From positions 1-6,649 of the forward strand of contig JBGTHB010000090.1 in assembly GCA_041746415.1 (NCBI GenBank): DNA of 6,649 nucleotides, read 5' to 3'. This stretch comes from JBGTHB01 sp041746415 (GTDB taxonomy: Bacteria > Pseudomonadota > Gammaproteobacteria > Coxiellales > Coxiellaceae). The notes under the pieces are model-generated. The model saw only the letters and a list, made by a program, of their open reading frames with translations, made no database searches and was not told the DNA's origin. The stretch's first letter is position 1. The number at the start of each line of letters is the position of its first letter. Positions 1-5,848 of this stretch are shown here, one piece after another. The position numbers were made by a program, and so were the translations under genes.

Positions 1-200
1 CAAAAGTCACACGCGATAAATTGTGTTTGGAGTTAGACGCGCATTATCCACAATATGGTTTTGCACAACACAAAGGGTACGGCACAAAAAATCACTTAAT
101 GGCTTTGACGAAATTTGGTCCTTCTGCTTGCCACCGAACCAGTTTTGCTCCTGTTAAAGCTTGTTTAACGTCTATTGATTCGCGCCAACTTGTTAAATAA
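1..200 (+). CDS. rnhB: Ribonuclease HII, C-terminal part (5' end outside window)
   Basis: The open frame begins with the codon at position 3 and ends at the TAA at 198-200, giving 65 visible C-terminal residues of a protein usually about 200 aa long. RNase HII cuts the RNA strand of RNA-DNA hybrids and incises 5' of single ribonucleotides misincorporated in DNA, starting ribonucleotide excision repair. Seen here are KVTRD, which in the family carries the last catalytic Asp of the DEDD metal site, then YPQYGFAQHKGYGTKNH, whose GYGT Tyr contacts the RNA-DNA junction, and the family's closing HRTSFAPVK. The other three acidic residues would lie upstream of the window. In many gammaproteobacteria rnhB directly precedes dnaE; here about 2.2 kb separates them. 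The gene ends cleanly, with no frameshift in the visible part. Identification is by recognition of the conserved C-terminal motifs. Confidence 0.93.
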   Translation, partial: KVTRDKLCLELDAHYPQYGFAQHKGYGTKNHLMALTKFGPSACHRTSFAPVKACLTSIDSRQLVK

Positions 201-223
201 TGTAGCGGCAAATGAAAGCCCAT

Positions 224-258
224 GTTATGGCGAGCGAGGTACGAGTGTCGCCATCCAT
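224..258 (+). repeat. REP-like palindromic unit, copy 1
   Basis: The unit has perfect 7-bp arms, ATGGCGA at 227-233 and TCGCCAT at 248-254, around a 14-nt centre containing GAGGTACGAG, and ends in ATCCAT. A T6 run at 268-273 follows 13 nt after the stem, which is too far for a standard intrinsic terminator. Confidence 0.65.
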
Positions 259-287
259 ACATCGATGTTTTTTAGTAGCACTGATAC

Positions 288-323
288 ATGGATCACGACG
301 CTCGATGACTTGCTCGTGATGAC
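288..323 (-). repeat. REP-like palindromic unit, copy 2 (inverted)
   Basis: Read on the minus strand, this starts GTCATCACGAGC and ends ATCCAT. It aligns with copy 1 at about 26 of 35 positions with one single-base gap. Its own perfect 7-bp arms are ATCACGA at 292-298 and TCGTGAT at 314-320. The arms differ from those of copy 1, yet both sides remain complementary, which suggests that the stem, not the exact sequence, is conserved. Confidence 0.6.
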
Positions 324-365
324 GGAAAAAGAATTAGGCGCGCTCGTGGTGATAGAAAAAATCAT

Positions 366-400
366 GTTATGGCAAGCGAGGTACGAGCGCCGCAATCCAT
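366..400 (+). repeat. REP-like palindromic unit, copy 3
   Basis: This is the same length as copy 1 and closely similar to it, but the stem is imperfect: ATGGC (369-373) faces GCAAT (392-396) with one mismatch, and GCG (376-378) pairs with CGC (388-390). On the minus strand the stem is followed within a few bases by a T6 run (A6 at 356-361 on the plus strand), so it might help end transcripts of the leftward gene at 501-1001. Confidence 0.6.
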
Positions 401-500
401 ATGATGATATTTTTTATTGGCACTTTTATCCTTGGCGTTTGTTATGAGAAAGGACGTTAGCACCGTTTCAAAGAGCGCCCAGGCGATATTTTAAGTAGTT

Positions 501-1001
501 TTATGAAAAAACATTATTACGATATTTGCGATGCAGTAACAGTAGAATAATTAAATTTGCAGGAACAATTAAATCGTAATAAAAATTGGCGCTATAAAAA
601 ACGTTGTCAGCACCTTGGTTAGCAAACATTAAATAAAGATTGACAATGGCATTACCCCAAAACAACGCTGTAACAATTACTGTCGTAGCCACACGGTAAC
701 CGTGACTGGAACGAAATGAAAAAATTCCGGCAATACTCAACGCCAGATAAACCAACACAGATTGATATTCATAACTACGAATGGCTGCTACGTAAAGATA
801 AAAAATAAACTGCCATACACCAGCAAAGCCAACGGCAAATAACATGATATAAGCAATTAAGGTATTTATATTATGACGACGTTGTTGATGACGACGGCGA
901 GTGCTGATGATGGTGGTGCTGATGATCAGTGCCACAATGTACATTAAACTGGGGAAATATTGTGTTAGTAAGTAAAGCGATGAGTGTACAACTTGGTCCA
1001 T
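501..1001 (-). CDS. Small integral membrane protein, five predicted helices, function unknown
   Basis: This encodes 166 residues with five hydrophobic segments at about 14-33, 46-70, 81-96, 104-126 and 140-156. The loop between helices 1 and 2 is strongly basic (RRRHQQRRH, 35-43), as are the loop at 97-103 and the C-terminus (HRKYRNN). By the positive-inside rule this gives an outside N-terminus and a cytoplasmic C-terminus. The start is supported by AAAGGA (1008-1013, minus strand) 6 nt before the ATG. The pattern of FAGVWQF, a short-loop helix pair and a late YDLIVP helix recalls the small bacterial membrane proteins grouped as DUF6790; that link is from memory and weak. No catalytic motif or signal peptidase site is visible. 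It is transcribed away from ddl and converges on rnhB. Residues 26-43 contain pentapeptide duplications. It is very likely a real gene; its role cannot be given. Confidence 0.8.
   Translation of the reverse strand: MDQVVHSSLYLLTQYFPSLMYIVALIISTTIISTRRRHQQRRHNINTLIAYIMLFAVGFAGVWQFIFYLYVAAIRSYEYQSVLVYLALSIAGIFSFRSSHGYRVATTVIVTALFWGNAIVNLYLMFANQGADNVFYSANFYYDLIVPANLIILLLLHRKYRNNVFS
873..926. repeat. Two 15-nt-period duplications inside the membrane-protein gene
   Basis: ATGACGACG occurs at 873-881 and again at 888-896, and GTGCTGATGAT at 901-911 and 916-926. Both pairs have a 15-nt period. In the minus-strand protein they appear as IISTT followed by IISTR (residues 26-35) and RRHQQ followed by RRHNI (36-45), at the end of helix 1 and in the basic cytoplasmic loop. 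The length change of five codons preserves the frame. Confidence 0.7.
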
Positions 1002-1038
1002 CAGTAATCCTTTAGTGAGGCCACATAACTATTGCCAT

Positions 1039-1065
1039 GTTATAAGGAAAGCGGTATGCAGTCAA
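1039..1065 (-). promoter_or_regulatory. Candidate sigma-70 promoter for the leftward membrane-protein gene
   Basis: On the minus strand, TTGACT (1060-1065) and TATAAC (1039-1044) each match the sigma-70 consensus at five of six positions. The 15-nt spacer is shorter than the preferred 17. Transcription would begin near 1032, leaving a leader of about 30 nt before the ATG at 1001 and including its Shine-Dalgarno sequence. Spacing is the main doubt. Confidence 0.4.
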
Positions 1066-1073
1066 AAGGTATT

Positions 1074-1091
1074 CACGCTCAGGTGAGCGTG
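1074..1091. promoter_or_regulatory. Perfect 8-bp inverted repeat in the divergent intergenic region
   Basis: CACGCTCA and TGAGCGTG are exact reverse complements separated by GG. The palindrome lies 8 bp upstream of the candidate leftward -35 box and on the upstream side of ddl. It is placed where a regulator dimer could bind, but it could also be a transcribed hairpin. No T-run follows on the plus strand, so it is not a standard terminator. No known operator was recognised. Confidence 0.35.
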
Positions 1092-1132
1092 GTAAGCAAG
1101 CAGTTGATGTACACCAACGCACGCTGCGCTGC

Positions 1133-1162
1133 TTGAAGTGTAGCAGGCATATACCCTAAACT
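1133..1162 (+). promoter_or_regulatory. Weak candidate promoter for ddl-dnaE
   Basis: TTGAAG (1133-1138) and TAAACT (1157-1162) each match consensus at four of six positions, with an 18-nt spacer. The predicted start near 1169 gives a leader of about 75 nt before the ddl ATG. It is the best-placed pair I found, but matches of this quality occur by chance. Confidence 0.22.
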
Positions 1163-1231
1163 AAATTCACATGCAGTGCTCATGGCTTGCTTGGGTGTAG
1201 CTTGGTAGCAGCAACGATATTTCATTATGAT

Positions 1232-1240
1232 GGGAGGAAG
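1232..1240 (+). promoter_or_regulatory. Strong Shine-Dalgarno sequence fixing the ddl start
   Basis: GGGAGGAAG lies just upstream of the ATG at 1244, with 5 nt between AGGA and the start codon. An in-frame ATG at 1187 would add 19 residues not expected for Ddl and would place this purine-rich site inside the coding region, so 1244 is preferred. Confidence 0.8.
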
Positions 1241-1243
1241 AGT

Positions 1244-2350
1244 ATGAGCGACAAACGGCAAGTGGTGATTCTGTGTGGTGGGCAATCTACGGAGCATGAA
1301 ATTTCTTTGCTTTCGGCTAAAAATATTATCGCAGGATTTGATCCGCATAAATACGATCTCCACATTATTTACATTAATCATGCAGGCCAATGGGCAATAA
1401 CGCGCGAGCTGCAAGCATTTTGCCAAGCTGCTACCTCACATGAATTACAACACAATGTTATGTTCACGCCGTTAACACTAAAGCTGGGTGGAAGTGAACC
1501 GTTTGGTTTTGCACTGGATTGTATTTTTCCCGTGTTGCATGGCACGTTTGGTGAAGATGGAACGATGCAGGGATTATTAGCGTTACTGCAAAAACCATAT
1601 GTAGGGTGTGACGTATTAAGCTCAGCAATGGCTATGAATAAAGCCGTGGCAAAAGAATTGTTACAAGCTAATGGAATAAACGTCGTGCCGTGGATTGAAA
1701 TTCCGCATCATCTGGTTAGCGATTATCACTACCACGATGTGGCCAAAAAATTGGGTGAAGTACTGTTTATTAAACCTGTTCACTTAGGTTCATCTGTGGG
1801 TATTCACAAAGTGAGCAACCAAACCCAATGGCAAAATGCCTTAAATGACGCATTTCGTTTTGACGATAGCGTTTTAATAGAGTCAGCTATAACTGGACGC
1901 GAATTAGAATGCGCTGTGCTTGGTAATGAAGCACCGCGTGCTTCATTACCCGGCGAATTGATGACATCGCACGAATTTTACAGTTATACGGCCAAATACC
2001 ATGATGAACAGGGCACAAAATTTGTTATACCGGCTGCGTTGCCAGCGGAAGTGTTAACACGCATTCAGCATACAGCTATAAAAGCATTTAAAATTTTACG
2101 TGGCTTAGGAATGGCAAGAGTGGATTTTTTTCTATCCGATGCCAACCAACTGTATGTAAATGAAATAAATCCCATTCCGGGATTTACCAATATTAGTATG
2201 TATCCCAAAATGTGGGCAGCATCGGGCATGAGCTATGCACAATTATTGGATGAGTTAGTTGCACTTGCTATTGACTGGCACACTAAGCAGTCTCATTATC
2301 AACGAGCTTATCAACCGGAGCACATTTCGACACAGGTGCGGAATGCCTAA
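1244..2350 (+). CDS. ddl: D-alanine--D-alanine ligase, DdlA type
   Basis: The 368-residue cytoplasmic ATP-grasp enzyme joins two D-alanines, with ATP hydrolysed to ADP and phosphate, to supply the D-Ala-D-Ala end of peptidoglycan precursors. E. coli DdlA has 364 residues, so the gene looks complete. Visible motifs are GGQSTEHEIS (12-21, first substrate Glu), HGTFGEDG (99-106), MNKAVAKELL before the ATP-grasp core, KPVHLGSSVG (177-186, nucleotide loop and substrate Ser), FYSYTAKY (245-252) in the omega loop, and ARVDFF with NEINPIPGF. The last two supply metal ligands D294, E307 and N309. K251 and Y252 correspond to K215 and Y216 of E. coli DdlB; Tyr here fits a D-Ala-D-Ala product, whereas D-lactate-forming relatives often carry Phe. 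The ending NISMYPKMW is DdlA-like. It precedes dnaE by 64 nt on the same strand, probably in one transcript. This is not the usual dcw-cluster location of ddlB; whether a second ddl exists cannot be seen. Confidence 0.96.
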   Translation: MSDKRQVVILCGGQSTEHEISLLSAKNIIAGFDPHKYDLHIIYINHAGQWAITRELQAFCQAATSHELQHNVMFTPLTLKLGGSEPFGFALDCIFPVLHGTFGEDGTMQGLLALLQKPYVGCDVLSSAMAMNKAVAKELLQANGINVVPWIEIPHHLVSDYHYHDVAKKLGEVLFIKPVHLGSSVGIHKVSNQTQWQNALNDAFRFDDSVLIESAITGRELECAVLGNEAPRASLPGELMTSHEFYSYTAKYHDEQGTKFVIPAALPAEVLTRIQHTAIKAFKILRGLGMARVDFFLSDANQLYVNEINPIPGFTNISMYPKMWAASGMSYAQLLDELVALAIDWHTKQSHYQRAYQPEHISTQVRNA

Positions 2351-2414
2351 ATGAAAATGATCTGCAAATTGGCCGTTATTGCCCATTTCAACCCATAGGC
2401 TGAGAAGTTACAAA

Positions 2415-5400
2415 ATGATTAATGCTTTTGCACATTTACAATTGCACAGTGAATATTCCATTATCAATGGCACCATTCGTATTGATGAATTAATTGCGCA
2501 AACCAAAAAATCGGGTATGACAGCAGTAGCGTTGACTGATCATATGAATTTATTTGGGTTAGTTAAATTTTATCGCAATGCAATTAGTAACGGTATAAAA
2601 CCCATTATTGGTGCGGATATTGTGTGGCAAGAAGATAAAACATTATTTCGTGCTACGTTGTTGTGCCGTGATCAACAAGGTTATAAAAATCTGACTGAGC
2701 TGTTGTCTAAGGCGTATTTAGAAGGCCAGCAAAATGGCCGTGCGGTGATTCAAAAAAAATGGCTACAACAATATTGCGCCGGCTTAATCATGTTGTCTGG
2801 CGGTGTGTATGGTGATATTGGTCAGTTGCTGTTAAAGGAAAACACCGCGGCAGCTGTGAAGGCAATTCAGCAGTGGCAGCATTATTTCGCAGATGCGTTT
2901 TACTTAACTTTGCAGCGTACTGGCCGTGCACATGAAGAAACCTATATTCAGCAAGCGTTAGAATTAGCTGAAATTACTAATGTGCCTGTTGTGGCCACTA
3001 ATGCGGTTTGTTTTTTAGCGCGTGATGATTTTGAAGCGCATGAAGCTCGCACATGTATTCACGCCAGTTATGTATTGGATGATCCAAAACGACCACGCCA
3101 TTATAGTGAACAACAATATTTTAAATCGCCACAGACCATGACTGAATTGTTTTCAGATATTCCTGAAGCACTAGAAAATGCCGCTGAAATTACGCAGCGT
3201 TGCAATGTAACCTTAACTTTGGGCGAAGTGTTTTTACCCGACTTTCCTATTCCAGCAAATATCACCTTAGATAGTTATTTTCGTCAGCAAGCACACCAAG
3301 AATTGCAACGGCGATTGCAACAAACAAACATCATCGAATCGTTACAACAGCAAAAATACACTCAACGCTTAGAAAATGAATTAGACGTTATTATTAAAAT
3401 GGGTTTTGCTGGTTATTTTTTAATTGTGGCAGATTTTATTGCTTGGTCAAAACAAAATGACATTCCAGTTGGACCGGGTCGTGGCTCAGGTGCGGGTTCC
3501 TTAGTTGCGTATGCACTTGGCATTACAGAATTGGACCCATTGCAACATGACTTACTGTTTGAACGCTTTTTAAATCCTGAGCGTGTTTCACTGCCTGACT
3601 TTGATGTGGATTTTTGTATGGAAGGGCGCGACCGCGTTATTGAATACGTAGCGCAACGTTATGGACACGCGGCAGTGGCGCAGATTATTACTTATGGCAC
3701 CATGGCCGCAAAAGCAGTGGTACGCGATGTGGGTCGGGTATTAGGCATGCCATACGGTTTTGTGGATAAGATCGCCAAATTAATTCCGTTTGAACTCGGT
3801 ATGACGTTAGATAAAGCACTGGCGCAAGAAGCACAATTACGCGAACGATATGAGAGTGAAGAAGAAGTCACTACGCTCATTGATTTAGCGCTTAAGTTAG
3901 AAGGTATAACACGCAATGCCGGTAAACATGCTGGTGGTGTCGTGATTGCTCCAGGAAAACTGACTGACTTTGTGCCGCTGTATTGTGAAGAAAACGGCGG
4001 ACATGTGGTAACGCAGTTTGATAAAGACGATGTCGAAGCGATTGGGCTTGTTAAATTCGACTTTTTAGGTTTGCGTACACTTACTATTATTAATTGGGCG
4101 CTGAAAAACATTAATAAAAAACGCGCCAAATTAAATGAAGCGCCTTTAACTGTGGATCGTTTACCGATACACGATGATAAAACATTTGATTTATTAAAAA
4201 GCTGCGCCACCACCGCCGTATTCCAATTGGAATCACGCGGCATGAAAGATTTAATTCGTCGCTTACAACCCGATTCGTTTGAAGACATTACGGCATTAGT
4301 TGCTTTGTTCAGACCTGGTCCATTGCAGTCTGGAATGGTGGATGATTTTATTGATCGCAAACACGGTCGTGCAGCAGTTGCTTATCCCCATCCTGAGTTG
4401 GAACCTATTCTCAAGCCCACTTACGGTGTCATTTTGTATCAAGAACAGGTTATGCAAATCGCGCAAGTATTAGCAGGTTACTCGTTAGGTAGTGCTGATA
4501 TATTGCGTCGCGCCATGGGTAAGAAAAAAGCGGAAGAGATGGCAAAGCAACGTGAAATTTTTGTAACGGGTGCCACACAACGTGGCATAGCCACCGCACT
4601 TGCAGCCAGCATTTTTGATTTGATGGAAAAGTTTGCAGGCTACGGTTTTAATAAGTCGCATTCTGCTGCTTACGCTTTAATTGCGTATCAGACCGCATGG
4701 TTAAAAGCACACTATCCTGCCGAATTTATGGCAGCGGTGTTGTCATCCGATATGGATAATACTGACAAGGTAGTGGCATTTTTGGAAGAATGCAAAAATA
4801 TGGGGTTAAAAGTGTTACCGCCCGATATTAATCGCGGCTTTTATAAATTCACAGTTAATGATCAAGGTGAAATTGAATACGGTTTAGGTGCAGTAAAAGG
4901 GGTGGGCGAAAATGTAATTGAACAATTGGTCTTGCAAAGAAATGTTAAGCCGTATGTTGATTTATTTGATTTTTGTCAACGTTTGTATCAACACAAGTTA
5001 TCCAGACGTGCTATTGAACCGTTAATTCGTGCTGGTGCAATGGATTGTTTAGGACAAAATAGGGCGGTTTTATTAGCGACAACCGATCGCGCCTTAAAGG
5101 CAGCAGAACAAGCCGCAAAAAATAGCTTACAAGGACAAACCGATTTATTTGGTGGCATGAATGATATTGTTACGGCTGTGGATTATGTGGCAGCAAAAGC
5201 ATTGTCTCAAACTGAAATTTTAAAAGGCGAAAAAGAATCACTAGGGTGGTATTTAAGTGGTCATCCGTTTTCATTGTGCGCACTTGAGCTTAAAAATATT
5301 GTTCACACTAGCATTAAACAATTAGCGCCCACAGATACACCAGTGCGCATTGCTGGTGTGATGTTAGGTGTGCGTCACATCATGACGCGTAAAGGCAAAC

Positions 5401-5843
5401 GCATGGCTATCTTAACGTTGGAAGATGAAAGTGGACGCCTTGAAGTGACGCTTTTCAGCGAGATTTTAGAAAAAATTCAACGTGAATTAAGTGAAGCAAC
5501 GGTGTTTCTTGTAAAAGGCAAAGTGGCACGGGATGATTATAATGGCGGAGTGAGAATGGTGGCTGAAGCGATTTTATCGTTAGATCAAGCGCGGTTGCAA
5601 TTAAGTAAACGTTTATTAATTAAAGTAGCGCAACCACATCAAGTTGAAACATTACTTAACGAGCTACCAAAAATCATTGCCAACGATGCCAAAGGTAAAA
5701 CCCCAATCAGCATTGCTTACACAGCAGATCAAGCGCAAGCAGAATTGAAGTTGGGTGAAGAGTGGCAAGTGCGTCCCACGCAGCAACTGTTAGAGCACTT
5801 ACGTGAGTTGTGCGGTAATGAGAGTGTTGTTTTGGAATACTAA
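2415..5843 (+). CDS. dnaE: DNA polymerase III subunit alpha
   Basis: The 1142-residue catalytic subunit of the replicative polymerase (E. coli, 1160) extends both DNA strands within the Pol III core and holoenzyme. An N-terminal PHP domain (about 5-270) has HLQLHSEYS and ALTDHMNLFGLVKFY. The palm has GPGRGSGAGS (353-362), PDFDVDF with D395 and D397, and KFDFLGLRTLT with D549; these should match E. coli D401, D403 and D555. Fingers motifs include RPGPLQSGMVDDFI (633-646), YQEQVM (675-680), RRAMGKKK (698-705) and KSHSAAYALIAYQ (from 747). QTDLF (908-912) fits the internal beta-clamp-binding motif, QADMF in E. coli. An OB fold spans roughly 975-1055 and a tau-binding region follows. The ATG at 2415 is chosen because GAGAAG lies 7 nt upstream and MINAFAHLQLHSEYS matches the family start. 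It probably shares a transcript with ddl. Its stop is 5 nt from that of the convergent downstream gene. Confidence 0.97.
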   Translation: MINAFAHLQLHSEYSIINGTIRIDELIAQTKKSGMTAVALTDHMNLFGLVKFYRNAISNGIKPIIGADIVWQEDKTLFRATLLCRDQQGYKNLTELLSKAYLEGQQNGRAVIQKKWLQQYCAGLIMLSGGVYGDIGQLLLKENTAAAVKAIQQWQHYFADAFYLTLQRTGRAHEETYIQQALELAEITNVPVVATNAVCFLARDDFEAHEARTCIHASYVLDDPKRPRHYSEQQYFKSPQTMTELFSDIPEALENAAEITQRCNVTLTLGEVFLPDFPIPANITLDSYFRQQAHQELQRRLQQTNIIESLQQQKYTQRLENELDVIIKMGFAGYFLIVADFIAWSKQNDIPVGPGRGSGAGSLVAYALGITELDPLQHDLLFERFLNPERVSLPDFDVDFCMEGRDRVIEYVAQRYGHAAVAQIITYGTMAAKAVVRDVGRVLGMPYGFVDKIAKLIPFELGMTLDKALAQEAQLRERYESEEEVTTLIDLALKLEGITRNAGKHAGGVVIAPGKLTDFVPLYCEENGGHVVTQFDKDDVEAIGLVKFDFLGLRTLTIINWALKNINKKRAKLNEAPLTVDRLPIHDDKTFDLLKSCATTAVFQLESRGMKDLIRRLQPDSFEDITALVALFRPGPLQSGMVDDFIDRKHGRAAVAYPHPELEPILKPTYGVILYQEQVMQIAQVLAGYSLGSADILRRAMGKKKAEEMAKQREIFVTGATQRGIATALAASIFDLMEKFAGYGFNKSHSAAYALIAYQTAWLKAHYPAEFMAAVLSSDMDNTDKVVAFLEECKNMGLKVLPPDINRGFYKFTVNDQGEIEYGLGAVKGVGENVIEQLVLQRNVKPYVDLFDFCQRLYQHKLSRRAIEPLIRAGAMDCLGQNRAVLLATTDRALKAAEQAAKNSLQGQTDLFGGMNDIVTAVDYVAAKALSQTEILKGEKESLGWYLSGHPFSLCALELKNIVHTSIKQLAPTDTPVRIAGVMLGVRHIMTRKGKRMAILTLEDESGRLEVTLFSEILEKIQRELSEATVFLVKGKVARDDYNGGVRMVAEAILSLDQARLQLSKRLLIKVAQPHQVETLLNELPKIIANDAKGKTPISIAYTADQAQAELKLGEEWQVRPTQQLLEHLRELCGNESVVLEY

Positions 5844-5848
5844 CTTAC

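Larger units (their letters stand above)
221..423. repeat. REP/BIME-like cluster of palindromic repeats
   Basis: The 300 bases between the rnhB stop (200) and the stop of the leftward membrane-protein gene (501) have no credible gene. They hold three related palindromic units of 35-36 nt in alternating orientation: 224-258 (+), 288-323 (-) and 366-400 (+). The outer copies are similar over 61 nt (221-281 versus 363-423, 50 of 61 identical, no gaps), including a T6 run and a final GCAC. A possible half unit lies at 337-353; its GCGCTCGT (340-347) is the exact inverse of ACGAGCGC at 383-390. Alternating short palindromes between convergent gene ends are typical of REP elements arranged as BIMEs, which can stabilise or terminate transcripts. 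The core (GCGAGCGAGGTACGAG and ATCCAT) resembles interspersed repeats of the TTGCGAGCGA...GCAATCCA kind known from several bacteria. Nothing recognisable lies in 424-500. Confidence 0.7.

Noticed and set aside
221..423. Possible CRISPR array
   Set aside because: The units alternate in orientation, differ in sequence and have irregular spacing, unlike direct, near-identical CRISPR repeats.
175..447. A 90-codon plus-strand open frame over the repeat cluster
   Set aside because: It overlaps the end of rnhB in another frame, consists largely of translated palindromic repeats, and I saw no Shine-Dalgarno sequence or recognisable protein pattern.
444..494. A 16-codon open frame starting with ATG
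   Set aside because: It is too short, has no ribosome binding site and no recognised family; it is within chance expectation.
1226..1231. TATGAT as a -10 box for ddl
   Set aside because: Transcription would begin inside the ddl Shine-Dalgarno sequence, leaving no usable leader.
1187..1243. Upstream in-frame ATG extending ddl by 19 residues
   Set aside because: The ATG at 1244 has a strong Shine-Dalgarno sequence and gives a start typical of the family.
1079..1426. A 115-codon minus-strand open frame
   Set aside because: It overlaps the start of ddl on the opposite strand, has no family resemblance, and spans the intergenic region where control signals are expected.
2379..2414. TTG start adding 12 residues to DnaE
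   Set aside because: The added residues do not fit the family N-terminus, and the ATG at 2415 has a Shine-Dalgarno-like GAGAAG at proper spacing.
3692..4360. A 222-codon minus-strand open frame inside dnaE
   Set aside because: It is antisense to the highly conserved polymerase core and its Ser-rich composition is typical of a shadow frame.
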